DNA of 29,184 nucleotides. It comes from Candidatus Bathyarchaeota archaeon. Lineage in GTDB: Archaea > Thermoproteota > Bathyarchaeia > TCS64. Each line of letters begins with the position of its first letter. The first letter of the stretch is position 1. The DNA lies in assembly GCA_016934355.1 (NCBI GenBank), contig JAFGTA010000140.1:1-29184 (forward strand), read 5' to 3'. The notes below the pieces were generated by a model that saw nothing but the letters and a program-made list of their open reading frames with translations, searched no databases and had not been told where the DNA came from. Positions 1 to 7,312 of this stretch are shown piece after piece. The position numbers were made by a program, and so were the translations under genes.

Positions 1-8
1 ACACTGGA

Positions 9-401
9 ATGCAAAAATTTATTGAAATATATTTAAATAATCAAAATGACTCAGTTGAAATTAATTTTAAAGTAAGAAAATTAAATTATAAATTAAAACG
101 TGGGGTTTATTGGATATTTTGGATTCCGATAATAGAAGATTTTTATCGATATATGGGAGTTAAAATAGATCGAACCATTATGGCAAGATTATATGACAAA
201 GAGTATTTTGATATTTTAATAAAAGGAAATATTAGATATATGTATCTTCTATTTTCTCTACTTTTTATTATTAGCATATTTTCCATAGCTTACATGCCTA
301 TCATGTTATTGGTAATTGGAGTCCCTATTACTATGTTGTTGTTTATAAATTATAATGAAGTAAGAATTCTAGAAAAAAGAAAAAAAGCACTTGCATCTTA
401 G
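9..401 (+). CDS. Hypothetical two-TM protein, possibly 3' part of a longer gene
   Basis: This encodes a 130-aa AT-rich protein of unrecognised family. The first ~75 residues are polar and basic with several aromatic residues. Two closely spaced hydrophobic segments follow (about residues 78-97 and 99-115), then a short basic tail. The frame is open upstream of the ATG to the window edge, so the true start may lie outside. It sits before a truncated Rhs tip and shares the AT-rich composition of the other small genes here, so it could belong to a preceding Rhs tail or immunity module. That is only contextual. No catalytic motif is visible. Confidence 0.5.
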   Translation: MQKFIEIYLNNQNDSVEINFKVRKLNYKLKRGVYWIFWIPIIEDFYRYMGVKIDRTIMARLYDKEYFDILIKGNIRYMYLLFSLLFIISIFSIAYMPIMLLVIGVPITMLLFINYNEVRILEKRKKALAS

Positions 402-699
402 CTTAGGCGGTGTAAATTGTACTCATGTTATTATTGATCATGTGATTATAAGTTCGTAATAAGGCACATATATTATTAGGTGACTGTTTACTTCAGAATC
501 TGAATAAGCCTATTAGAAGTGAATAAAATATTAATTAATATTGATAAATTTCTACGTGGTTAATAAATATAATTGAATGAAATTGTAGATGAATGCCATC
601 AGTTCATCTTTTTACCTTATCTGCGTGAGGGTAGGCATTTTATTGGTTTGTGGTTGTTTTTATTGTAACTATATAATGAATGTTATTTGATTAGGTTCA
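402..699. other. AT-rich intergenic stretch without a supported gene
   Basis: About 300 bases of AT-rich sequence. The only short reading frame (ATG near 590, about 34 codons) has no recognisable feature. A small inverted repeat, GATGAA/TTCATC, lies near 588-608. The stretch ends abruptly where GC-rich Rhs sequence begins near 697, which looks like a truncation junction. Confidence 0.5.
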
Positions 700-1872
700 A
701 TGAATGGTATGGTCTCGGCGACGGGCATGGGCTTCACGTGGGATGATGGCGGCAACCTGCTCACGTGGGGCGACGGAGCCGATGCGTGGGGCTACACGTA
801 CGACCCGGCTAACCGACTCATCAACGTTGAGAAGAACGGCGCTTTCTCGGCTCACTACACGTATGACGCTGATGGGCGGCGGGTCAGAAGCGTTGACGAT
901 GGCGGCGTCACAGACTACGTGTACAGCGGCCTCAACGTCATAGACGAGGTCAGCGGAGGCGTACACGAGAAGCATTACTACGCCGGGGGCATGCATATTG
1001 CGAGTAGCAGCGGCGGTACCTTAGAGTATTACCATGTGGACCACTTGGGCTCGACTCGGCTCAAGACGGACGGCGCAGGCGACGTCGTATACGTGAGCAA
1101 CTACGAGCCCTACGGACCCGGCTGCGGCGAGGAGGGCTCGGAGGACTACAGGTACACGGGGAAGCGTGAGGACCCCACGGGGCTCTACTACTTCGGCGCC
1201 CGCTACTACGACCCTGTTACGGGGCGGTTTATTACACGTGACATAATGTTCGGATATCTAAAAAACCCTCAAAGTCAGAATAGGTATGTATATTGTAGAA
1301 ACAATCCACAAAAGTATATTGATCCTGATGGCAAGGATCCTTCATTATACCTTTTCCCATTGGATGCTCATAATGCTGGAGTGTATGAAGCAGCACAGTA
1401 TGGAAACCTGTATCCAGAAGATAGTGAGGGACAATGGAATCACTATAAAAATGAAGCAAAAGCAGATCTATATGGAAGCATAGCTGGATATGGAGCCTTT
1501 GCTGTAACAACAATTGTTACAGGTGGTAATGTATTTGCAGGTGCATGTGCTTATGCCGTTACTAAACGATATGCTAAAGGATGGATAAAAGCTGAAATGG
1601 ATCAAAGATCATACGATATACACGAAAAGGGATACACACATCTTGATGAACGCCCCGAAGATTATGGCTTAGTTGATATGGTTCCAGATACGATACTTGG
1701 AGGAATTAGTGCTATTTCCCCATTCAAACCAACTGATCCAATAGGCAGGTCTGTCAATAAATATGTGGGAAAAATAAATAGTGATATACTAGATTATTTA
1801 ATGAATCTAGAGAGAGACTATGATCACGACTCTTATGGTTACGATTCTTATAATGATGTTCCTTTAGATTAA
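700..1872 (+). CDS. N-terminally truncated Rhs/YD-repeat tip with variable C-terminal tail (module 1)
   Basis: A 390-aa fragment of an Rhs/YD-repeat protein. Residues 1-60 carry YD-repeat signatures such as YTYDPANRL and YTYDADGRR. Residues ~70-180 form the Rhs core (HVDHLGS, YTGKRED, YYFGARYYDP, GRFITRD). Residues ~190-212 are the junction, NRY.YCRNNP..YIDPDGK. After that the sequence becomes AT-rich and unique: a ~178-aa tail with a hydrophobic segment (AFAVTTIVTGG region) and an acidic Tyr/Asp-rich end. Full Rhs proteins exceed 1000 aa with many upstream repeats. Here the homology starts abruptly at about 697 after unrelated AT-rich DNA, so the ATG is probably fortuitous. In bacteria such tails are often toxins; this tail matches no toxin I recognise. 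It may be a silent displaced tip. Confidence 0.75.
   Translation: MNGMVSATGMGFTWDDGGNLLTWGDGADAWGYTYDPANRLINVEKNGAFSAHYTYDADGRRVRSVDDGGVTDYVYSGLNVIDEVSGGVHEKHYYAGGMHIASSSGGTLEYYHVDHLGSTRLKTDGAGDVVYVSNYEPYGPGCGEEGSEDYRYTGKREDPTGLYYFGARYYDPVTGRFITRDIMFGYLKNPQSQNRYVYCRNNPQKYIDPDGKDPSLYLFPLDAHNAGVYEAAQYGNLYPEDSEGQWNHYKNEAKADLYGSIAGYGAFAVTTIVTGGNVFAGACAYAVTKRYAKGWIKAEMDQRSYDIHEKGYTHLDERPEDYGLVDMVPDTILGGISAISPFKPTDPIGRSVNKYVGKINSDILDYLMNLERDYDHDSYGYDSYNDVPLD
913..1240 (+). repeat. Rhs core direct repeat, copy 1
   Basis: This GC-rich core segment aligns without gaps to 3660-3987 at a constant offset of 2747 bases. Identical runs include 53 bases (925-977) and 72 bases (1095-1166). Similarity is lost just after the GRF.TRD codons, exactly where the two variable tails begin. 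The pattern fits recent duplication or gene conversion of the core and could serve as homology for tail exchange. Confidence 0.9.
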
Positions 1873-2076
1873 ATGTCTTTATTAATTTCTACACTTTATT
1901 GAACTTAAATAAGATCTTCAAAGAACCATTATAATAGAGATTTAAAAAAAGCATTAGCTTAAGCTCCAATGTTAGCAACCCGTTTTTTCTTACTTTTACT
2001 CCTTTTCCATTCTGGTTATTTTTCTCAGCATCTTTACTAAATCGCAAGGATTATACAATAGTTGTATTTTATTATA

Positions 2077-2478
2077 ATGATAAATGTGAGAACAGAGGAT
2101 TCAAATATAATTGATTCAACTTCTGTTAGCGTATCGAATTTAACAATCGATGAATTATATGATAATACAATTAAGCTATGCAAGAAAAAATACTTGTTTT
2201 TTTGGGATAACTGGAAAATAACTTACGCATATAGACAAAATCATCATATAATGATGGAGGGAATCCCCTTTTCATTTATTTTTCCTAGAGGGAATCTATG
2301 GGATAGATCAATCTGGGATGTACGCTTTGTACAAAAACCAGATAAGGTGGAGGTCACGTTATCGCTACTTCCTAGCCTGCGAGTATCTTGGTTTCCAATA
2401 AAAGAAGAAACTATAGCAAAATATTTGTTCCCCCAGGTAGCCTCATATCTTTTTAACAACATAGGAGTAAAAGAATGA
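2077..2478 (+). CDS. Hypothetical soluble protein downstream of Rhs tip 1 (candidate immunity protein)
   Basis: A 133-aa AT-rich protein with no signal peptide or TM segment and no family I recognise. It is rich in aromatic residues, with Trp/Phe-containing strands (FFWDNWKITYAY, RGNLWDRSIWDVRF) suggesting an alpha/beta or beta-rich small domain. The ATG at 2077 is preferred over the in-frame TTG at 2062: it is the first ATG, and an A/T-rich box (GATTATACAAT, near 2049-2059) lies about 25 bases upstream, as for a leaderless archaeal transcript. Its position just after an Rhs tail is where bacterial Rhs systems place immunity genes. That role is inferred from position alone. Confidence 0.5.
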   Translation: MINVRTEDSNIIDSTSVSVSNLTIDELYDNTIKLCKKKYLFFWDNWKITYAYRQNHHIMMEGIPFSFIFPRGNLWDRSIWDVRFVQKPDKVEVTLSLLPSLRVSWFPIKEETIAKYLFPQVASYLFNNIGVKE

Positions 2479-2789
2479 ATATTTCTCAGATATTGAGCTT
2501 CAATAACAAGAGTATCTATTTATTAGAGTATTGATTGTTATTTTTTAGGTTGCTTTTTCTGTCGTTATTATTATAATTTTTTCCTTTTCTATGTTTAGTT
2601 TTCACTATAATCCGTTTTCTTTTATATAATCAGGTTATAATAAAAAAAAATTCATTGTTTAAATACTCCTAAATTAGTTACACCCTCTTTATAATAATGT
2701 TTTTTTTGGATTAGGATATTCTTAAAAATATGTTGGGGTTTTAGTCGTATAAACCTTCTATTTCGATTTATACCGCTTACCATACGACA
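2479..2789. other. AT-rich intergenic stretch without a supported gene
   Basis: About 310 bases of strongly AT-rich DNA with several T and A runs (for example near 2640-2650 and 2700-2708). No frame with plausible protein character was found on either strand. It separates the candidate immunity gene from the antisense dipeptidase relic. Confidence 0.5.
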
Positions 2790-3163
2790 ATAATTGAGCA
2801 TTTTCTCGCCCTTGTTTTAATCTTCGTAATGGTGTTTTGAGCGTCTCTTGACATGAACAACATACTCTTCGAGTAAAACCTACTCTGTGAGGCTCGGGAG
2901 ACATGTAACATCATCCAATCCGGAGAAACCGCAGCCATCATCCAGATCAGAGCCAATGCCAACTTGATCAGCACCAACAAGTTCAGCAGTGTGATCTAGG
3001 TGATCAAGCCAATCCTCAATGGTCACCTTCTTCACAGCCTCAGCGTCAAACCCTACACCATCCTTGATGAAGCCACCGCAGAAACTCAGATTAATCCCCC
3101 CCAGTCCCAGCCAATTTTCAATTAAATCGGATTTGTTGGTTAAATTAATATGAATGTTAGAGA
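2790..3163 (-). pseudogene. Relic of M19 membrane dipeptidase (renal dipeptidase family)
   Basis: Read on the minus strand, this stretch encodes a recognisable middle-to-late part of an M19 dipeptidase: an NLTN...LIENW...GGINLSF segment, then a DWLDHLDHTAELVGADQVGIGSD segment with the family's VGIGSD motif, then GLDDVTCLPSLTE. In intact members LPxLTE is followed by a further helix and C-terminus. Here a TAG follows directly (near 2880), and only weakly similar sequence continues beyond it. The N-terminal catalytic half is missing, and the remnant abuts the second truncated Rhs tip on the opposite strand. An intact enzyme is about 300-400 aa, so this fragment of about 90 aligned residues is certainly not functional. 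Confidence 0.7.
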
Positions 3164-3168
3164 AGTGA

Positions 3169-4583
3169 ATTGAAGGATTCGGATTGAGGAATAGACCCAT
3201 CAACATACAGACGGTGAACGGTGCGACGCCTTATCTGAACCTGACCTATGGGTATGATTTGACGGGGAGTATCACAGGCATCAATAATGGCACATATACC
3301 GAGACTTTTGGGTATGACTTGCTGGATAGGCTTAACAGCACTGTTGGTCCATGGGGTTCAATCAGCTATGGGTATGATGCTGTGGGTAACAGGCTGAGTA
3401 GGTCCATGCAGGGAGGAGGAACCACCAGCTATACTTATGACAACATGGATAGACTGGTCTCCGCGACTGGGTTGGGTTTTAACTGGGATAGTAACGGTAA
3501 CATCGTGTGCAAGCATGATGGTGTTGATGCTTGGAACTATACCTATGACCCGTTAAATAGGCTCATACGGGTGCGGAAGATGGTGTCTTGTCTGCTGTTT
3601 ACTCATATGATGTTGATGGACGGCGTGTCAGGTCGTGGGACAGTGTTGACGACTCCACTGACTACGTTTATAGCGGCCTCAACGTCATAGACGAGGTCAG
3701 CGGAGGCGTACACGAGAAGCATTATTACACCGGGGGCATGCACATCGCGAGCAACAGCAGCGGCACCGTGGAGTACTATCACGTGGATCACCTTGGCTCG
3801 ACGCGGCTCAAGATGGACGGCGCAGGCGACGTCGTATACGAGAGCAACTACGAGCCCTACGGACCCGGCTGCGGCGAGGAGGGCTCGGAGGACTACAGGT
3901 ACACGGGGAAGCGGGAGGACCCCACCGGCTTATACTACTTCGGGGCAAGGTACTACGACCCAGTCACCGGGAGGTTCACCACTCGTGATACCGTGATGGG
4001 TGACCTGTCTGATCCTCAGAGCCTGAACAGGTACAGCTACTGCAGAAACAACCCCCACAAATACACAGACCCAGACGGAAAAAGCTGCGGACACATCGGA
4101 AGTGAGGTAATATATCCAGCGATGACGTCTATATTCTCCCTTACTCTTGCAGGAGCTACTACAACCGGAATATTAGTTATGTTACCCGTCCTCATGACTT
4201 ATGATGCATATAGAACGTACCAAAGAGCAAGATATAAAGGAAATCAAGAAAAACAATCTTACATAATGGAATTTGGCTCAGAAGATGAAGAGACCGCGCA
4301 TAAGTACTATTTAGCTGGGTACAATGCAGCATTGATGGAAAAATCGGCTATAGGTATTTTGGGTTTTGAACAAATAGGATTATATGATGTTCTATTTCAT
4401 TTGAATCTAGTTAGTATGGGTGTAGAAACGGATATTACTTTACCTGATTTTGTGTTGGATCTATTCCCTGAATTGATTGAAAATGGGGGCGATCCACTTA
4501 CTGATGAAATAGCTACAATTTTATTAGAAGAATTATGTGAAATAACTCAAAGAGTATATCATCAGACTATCCATGATAAATAA
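3169..4583 (+). pseudogene. Truncated and frameshifted Rhs/YD-repeat tip (module 2)
   Basis: A second Rhs tip, entering directly in YD repeats (RNRPINIQTVNG, LTYGYDLTGS, FGYDLLDRL, YTYDNMDRL). No ATG opens it: the frame begins after a TGA at 3166 and the first usable codon is TTG at 3184. Near 3570-3590 the frame breaks. The first frame runs RLIRV then nonsense to a stop near 3690. The Rhs sequence resumes as EDGVLSAVYSYDVDGRRV in another frame and continues to 4583. Comparison with module 1 implies loss of one base. The core ends at GRFTTRD, then the NRYSYCRNNPHKYTDPDGK junction, then a ~165-aa tail unlike that of module 1. This tail has one clear hydrophobic stretch (TGILVMLPVLM) and an acidic helical end. 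A sequencing indel could mimic the frameshift, but the missing N-terminus is real within this sequence. Confidence 0.75.
3660..3987 (+). repeat. Rhs core direct repeat, copy 2
   Basis: Partner of the repeat at 913-1240, same orientation, no gaps. Most differences look like third-position changes (for example TAC/TAT, GGG/GGA), which points to coding constraint on both copies before decay. Confidence 0.9.
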
Positions 4584-4688
4584 AATAAGTTTACCCAAAT
4601 AAAGAATAATAAAGATAGATTCTCCTTTTCGATCTTTTTAATGATATATAGAGTAAAAAATATCTATCAAAAAATTTAATCATTGAAG

Positions 4689-4916
4689 ATGAATCAAAAT
4701 ATCCAATTTTAGCCAAGTTGGGTGTTTGGATCCATTATTTTAGCAATTATCTTAATTTTTCTTATTCTCCCATTACCCGGATAATTTAATCGTTATATTT
4801 GGCATCGATATTGGGAAAATTCGGTTGTACGTACTATTGTTTTCTTCATCATTATAGGTATATATATTCAGCAACTAATAACAGAAAATAAGGCCGTTTC
4901 ATTAATGTCTCTGTAA
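4689..4916 (+). pseudogene. Small two-TM gene interrupted by two in-frame stops
   Basis: Starting at the ATG at 4689, one reading frame gives MNQNIQF, TAG (4710-4712), PSWVFGSIILAIILIFLILP..., TAA (4782-4784), then FNRYIWHRYWENSVVRTIVFF..., ending at TAA 4914-4916. Ignoring the two stops, the 75-codon frame describes a coherent small protein: one hydrophobic helix, an aromatic and basic loop, and a second hydrophobic helix. Two different stop codons argue against simple recoding and for a dead gene. It follows the tail of Rhs module 2, the place where an immunity gene would be expected, so loss of this gene and frameshifting of its Rhs partner could go together. The family is unrecognised. 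Confidence 0.45.
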
Positions 4917-4968
4917 CCGATACGATTTTACATTAAGGTTAAATACCATTTAAAAAAATAATATAACC

Positions 4969-5379
4969 ATGCCTAGATGCCCCCACTGCAACCATGAATT
5001 TGATTCCTCAATAAAATACGCGTTACCATCCGAACAAGAACTTATCGAAAGGAACAGAGCAGTTTACAGAAAAGTAGTTTGGTATAAGAAATTTGGATGG
5101 TTAGGACTCGTTGGGTTTTTTGGTATTTTATTTATGAGTATAGATATTTGGAGGAATCTAAGTAGTGAAGGTTTGGGATATATTTATGGATTAGGGTTTC
5201 TTTTTGGTGTCTGTATTGTCGCCTCGTTTTTTTATTCGTTGAATTATTTTCAGGCGAGATCTAGTTACCAATTTCTTACCGAGAGAATGGAGGGAGGGGG
5301 GTACGATACTAAAAAAATGGGGAGAATAACATTTCTAGACGGATTTATATTGAAAAAACTATATTCAAATAATGAATAA
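4969..5379 (+). CDS. Zinc-ribbon, two-TM small membrane protein
   Basis: A 136-aa protein beginning MPRCPHCNHEF, a CxxC knuckle typical of an N-terminal half zinc ribbon; no second CxxC pair is evident. A basic stretch (about residues 25-44) precedes two hydrophobic segments (about 45-62 and 72-91), followed by a polar, basic C-terminus. A TATA-like GGTTAAATACC lies about 28 bases before the ATG and no Shine-Dalgarno is seen, suggesting leaderless transcription. It is AT-rich like the other island genes. No specific function is recognised. It might be an orphan immunity or island-maintenance protein, but the sequence does not decide this. Confidence 0.6.
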   Translation: MPRCPHCNHEFDSSIKYALPSEQELIERNRAVYRKVVWYKKFGWLGLVGFFGILFMSIDIWRNLSSEGLGYIYGLGFLFGVCIVASFFYSLNYFQARSSYQFLTERMEGGGYDTKKMGRITFLDGFILKKLYSNNE

Positions 5380-5773
5380 TTAGAAAATATATCATTTAAT
5401 CTATAGTAGAGACGCCATTCATAAATATGCAAATCCATAAGATGCGAATGTTTATCAAACACATTTTGGATCCAAAATAACAATATATTTTTGCTTGAAA
5501 AAGTAACAAATAATATAATAAAGAATAACGCTAGAGAGACATCAATAATAAATACATGTAGAATAAAATTTTGGGTGGATACCCCCCCAGTCCACCTCTG
5601 TCTTTCTCGGCTGAATTCATCGACTTGGGTTTTACCTTATAATTGGTTACTTGTTAGAAGCGTTTTTCAGCGGGCATAGTCACTATTTTTTAGCTGTTAT
5701 GATATTTACTATGTTATGGGCCACATAGAACGATTCGAACGCGTAACAGCCTAACTATTATTCTGTGGGAAAT
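5380..5773. other. Intergenic stretch at the boundary between the AT-rich island and the GC-rich core
   Basis: About 390 bases without a convincing gene. It contains a hairpin GGTGGA/TCCACC with an 11-base C-rich loop (5574-5596). On the minus strand near 5715-5745 there is a fragment with a TTCGAAT loop like a tRNA T-loop, flanked by a short complementary pair (CCACA/TGTGG), but with no D or anticodon arms. A frame at 5491-5679 has no protein-like character and is not called. Confidence 0.45.
5574..5596. other. Hairpin with C-rich loop
   Basis: A perfect 6-bp stem (GGTGGA with TCCACC) around an 11-base loop dominated by C. It lies between the end of the island genes and the end of the surface-protein operon. 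It could help end transcription, but no T-run follows, so a terminator role is doubtful. Confidence 0.3.
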
Positions 5774-7312
5774 TTATTTGGTAATCCTTGTATAGATAAA
5801 ATATGCTCCAATAGATAGTATAATAGTTCCCACAGCTAAAATAAACCAGAAGTTGATGTTTGTTTTTTCTCCAGTCTCCTCGTCGGTCAGCACCGTAACA
5901 GTGATCGTGTCCTCACCAAGGTTTCCTGCAACGTCGAATACCATCAGTTTGACGCTGTAGACACCTGTCTCACTATAGGCGTGGACAGTATTTTCTCCTA
6001 CAGATGTTACGCCATCACCAAAGCTCCATCTGTACTCCATTATACCGAAGTTGTCCCATGATGCTGAGGCGTCGAAACTAACAGCCTCATTAATTATACT
6101 GGTTATGTCAGTGCCGGCGCTAGCATGAGGCGCTTCGTCATCCACCTTTTTCGCGAAGAAAAGCATTGCTCTGTCTTCGACGCTGTACTCGATCACGGCG
6201 CTATGGTTGGAGACAGTTGCTTGGCAGATTATTTGACCAGAGGCGTCGTAAAACCCGAGCGAGCCAGGAATAGCGTCTTCATGTATCTCAGATGTGTTCA
6301 CTCGCACCGTAGCCCACGCCGACTCAGTGACGGGGTCTGGGAACAGGGTAATGTTCAGGGCTTCGCTAAGCGGCCATACGCTGGCTTCTAGGCCGGGTTT
6401 AAATGTCTCTAGTATGAAGTTACGGCCTGTAAGGTTGACTCCGTTTAGCAGGTAGATGTTGTCAGATTCTACGTCGCGTGATAGTATACCGTCATGATTC
6501 GTGTTTCCGGTTACGTTATTGAAGGATGAAAGCCAAAGTAACATCAGTTCCTCTGTTTCGTATCCTTCGTTATCCTCCACAACATTGTAAGTTGAGTCCC
6601 TAATACTCAGACCCACCGTTGAGGCGTGGAAGCGGTTACCGGCGATTACACAGCTTCGGGAGTTGCCTACGTATATACAGTCTCCGATGTCGTGGAAGGT
6701 GTTGCCAGTTATGGTGAGGTTGCCTGACCCCAGTAGTTTCAGTCCAAAGCGGCCGGTACCGGAGACGCTGCCTAATAGGTTTTCGATGTCTGGCCACTCA
6801 GAGGGCTGGGAGAAGTTGAATTGGTTGTCCTCAACAATAGACTCCTTGACGTTCTGAAGGATGGCGCCGCACGCAACGTTGTTGATGAAAAGGTTGCCTC
6901 TTATCGTGTGGCCGGTCCCTTCCCTGATGTCGACGCCTACGGCGTTCTCTACGAAGAAGCAGTCTTCGATTGAAGCGGCGCCGGTGTCCTCGACCAGTAT
7001 GCCTGTGTTGCATAGGAGGAACAGGACCTTGTTCACTGTTACGTTGCCCGATCTGATGGTCATTACGCTCGGCCCATCGTATGTGAACAGTGTCGACTTC
7101 TCTCCGACTCCGATTATCGTTAAGGGCTTATCCACGGTCACGGGCCCCTCGATGAGTCCCTCCGGCAGCAGTAACGTGTCGCCGGGGCTAGCCGCGTCAA
7201 CAGCCGCCTGTAACGTGCCATAAACCTCTTCGCTGTAGGTGATCGTTGATGCCCCGACAGTGGTCAGAGGCAGCGCCATCACGGCCAGTATAAGGAGTAT
7301 GTGGGCCTTCAT
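5774..7312 (-). CDS. NosD-type beta-helix surface protein with PKD domain and C-terminal TM anchor
   Basis: A 512-aa protein predicted to be exported and anchored. Residues 1-21 form a signal peptide (MKAHILLILAVMALPLTTVGA). Residues ~25-300 are parallel beta-helix repeats of the NosD/PbH1 type, with recurring N-x-[IVF] patterns such as GNLFINN, DNQFNFS, GNTFHDI and GNRFHAS. A beta-rich segment follows. A PKD domain sits near residues 395-478, with the diagnostic WSFGDG and a HAYSETGVYSVKL strand. The last ~25 residues hold a TM helix (FILAVGTIILSIGAYFIY) and a short basic tail. Its ATG overlaps the TGA of the upstream giant beta-helix gene (ATGA), so the two are almost certainly co-translated. 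A role in surface glycan or protein binding is a family-level guess. Confidence 0.85.
   Translation of the reverse strand: MKAHILLILAVMALPLTTVGASTITYSEEVYGTLQAAVDAASPGDTLLLPEGLIEGPVTVDKPLTIIGVGEKSTLFTYDGPSVMTIRSGNVTVNKVLFLLCNTGILVEDTGAASIEDCFFVENAVGVDIREGTGHTIRGNLFINNVACGAILQNVKESIVEDNQFNFSQPSEWPDIENLLGSVSGTGRFGLKLLGSGNLTITGNTFHDIGDCIYVGNSRSCVIAGNRFHASTVGLSIRDSTYNVVEDNEGYETEELMLLWLSSFNNVTGNTNHDGILSRDVESDNIYLLNGVNLTGRNFILETFKPGLEASVWPLSEALNITLFPDPVTESAWATVRVNTSEIHEDAIPGSLGFYDASGQIICQATVSNHSAVIEYSVEDRAMLFFAKKVDDEAPHASAGTDITSIINEAVSFDASASWDNFGIMEYRWSFGDGVTSVGENTVHAYSETGVYSVKLMVFDVAGNLGEDTITVTVLTDEETGEKTNINFWFILAVGTIILSIGAYFIYTRITK

Noticed and set aside
913..3987. Rhs core repeats as a transposon or IS element
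   Set aside because: No transposase, terminal inverted repeats or target duplications; the repeats are in-frame Rhs coding sequence.
5491..5679. 62-codon plus-strand frame near the island boundary
   Set aside because: TTG start, no ribosome-binding site or TATA at fitting distance, mixed composition and no domain character.
5700..5780. tRNA gene on the minus strand
   Set aside because: A T-loop-like TTCGAAT is present, but the T-stem has two mismatches, and the space is too short for D and anticodon arms. At most it is a remnant.
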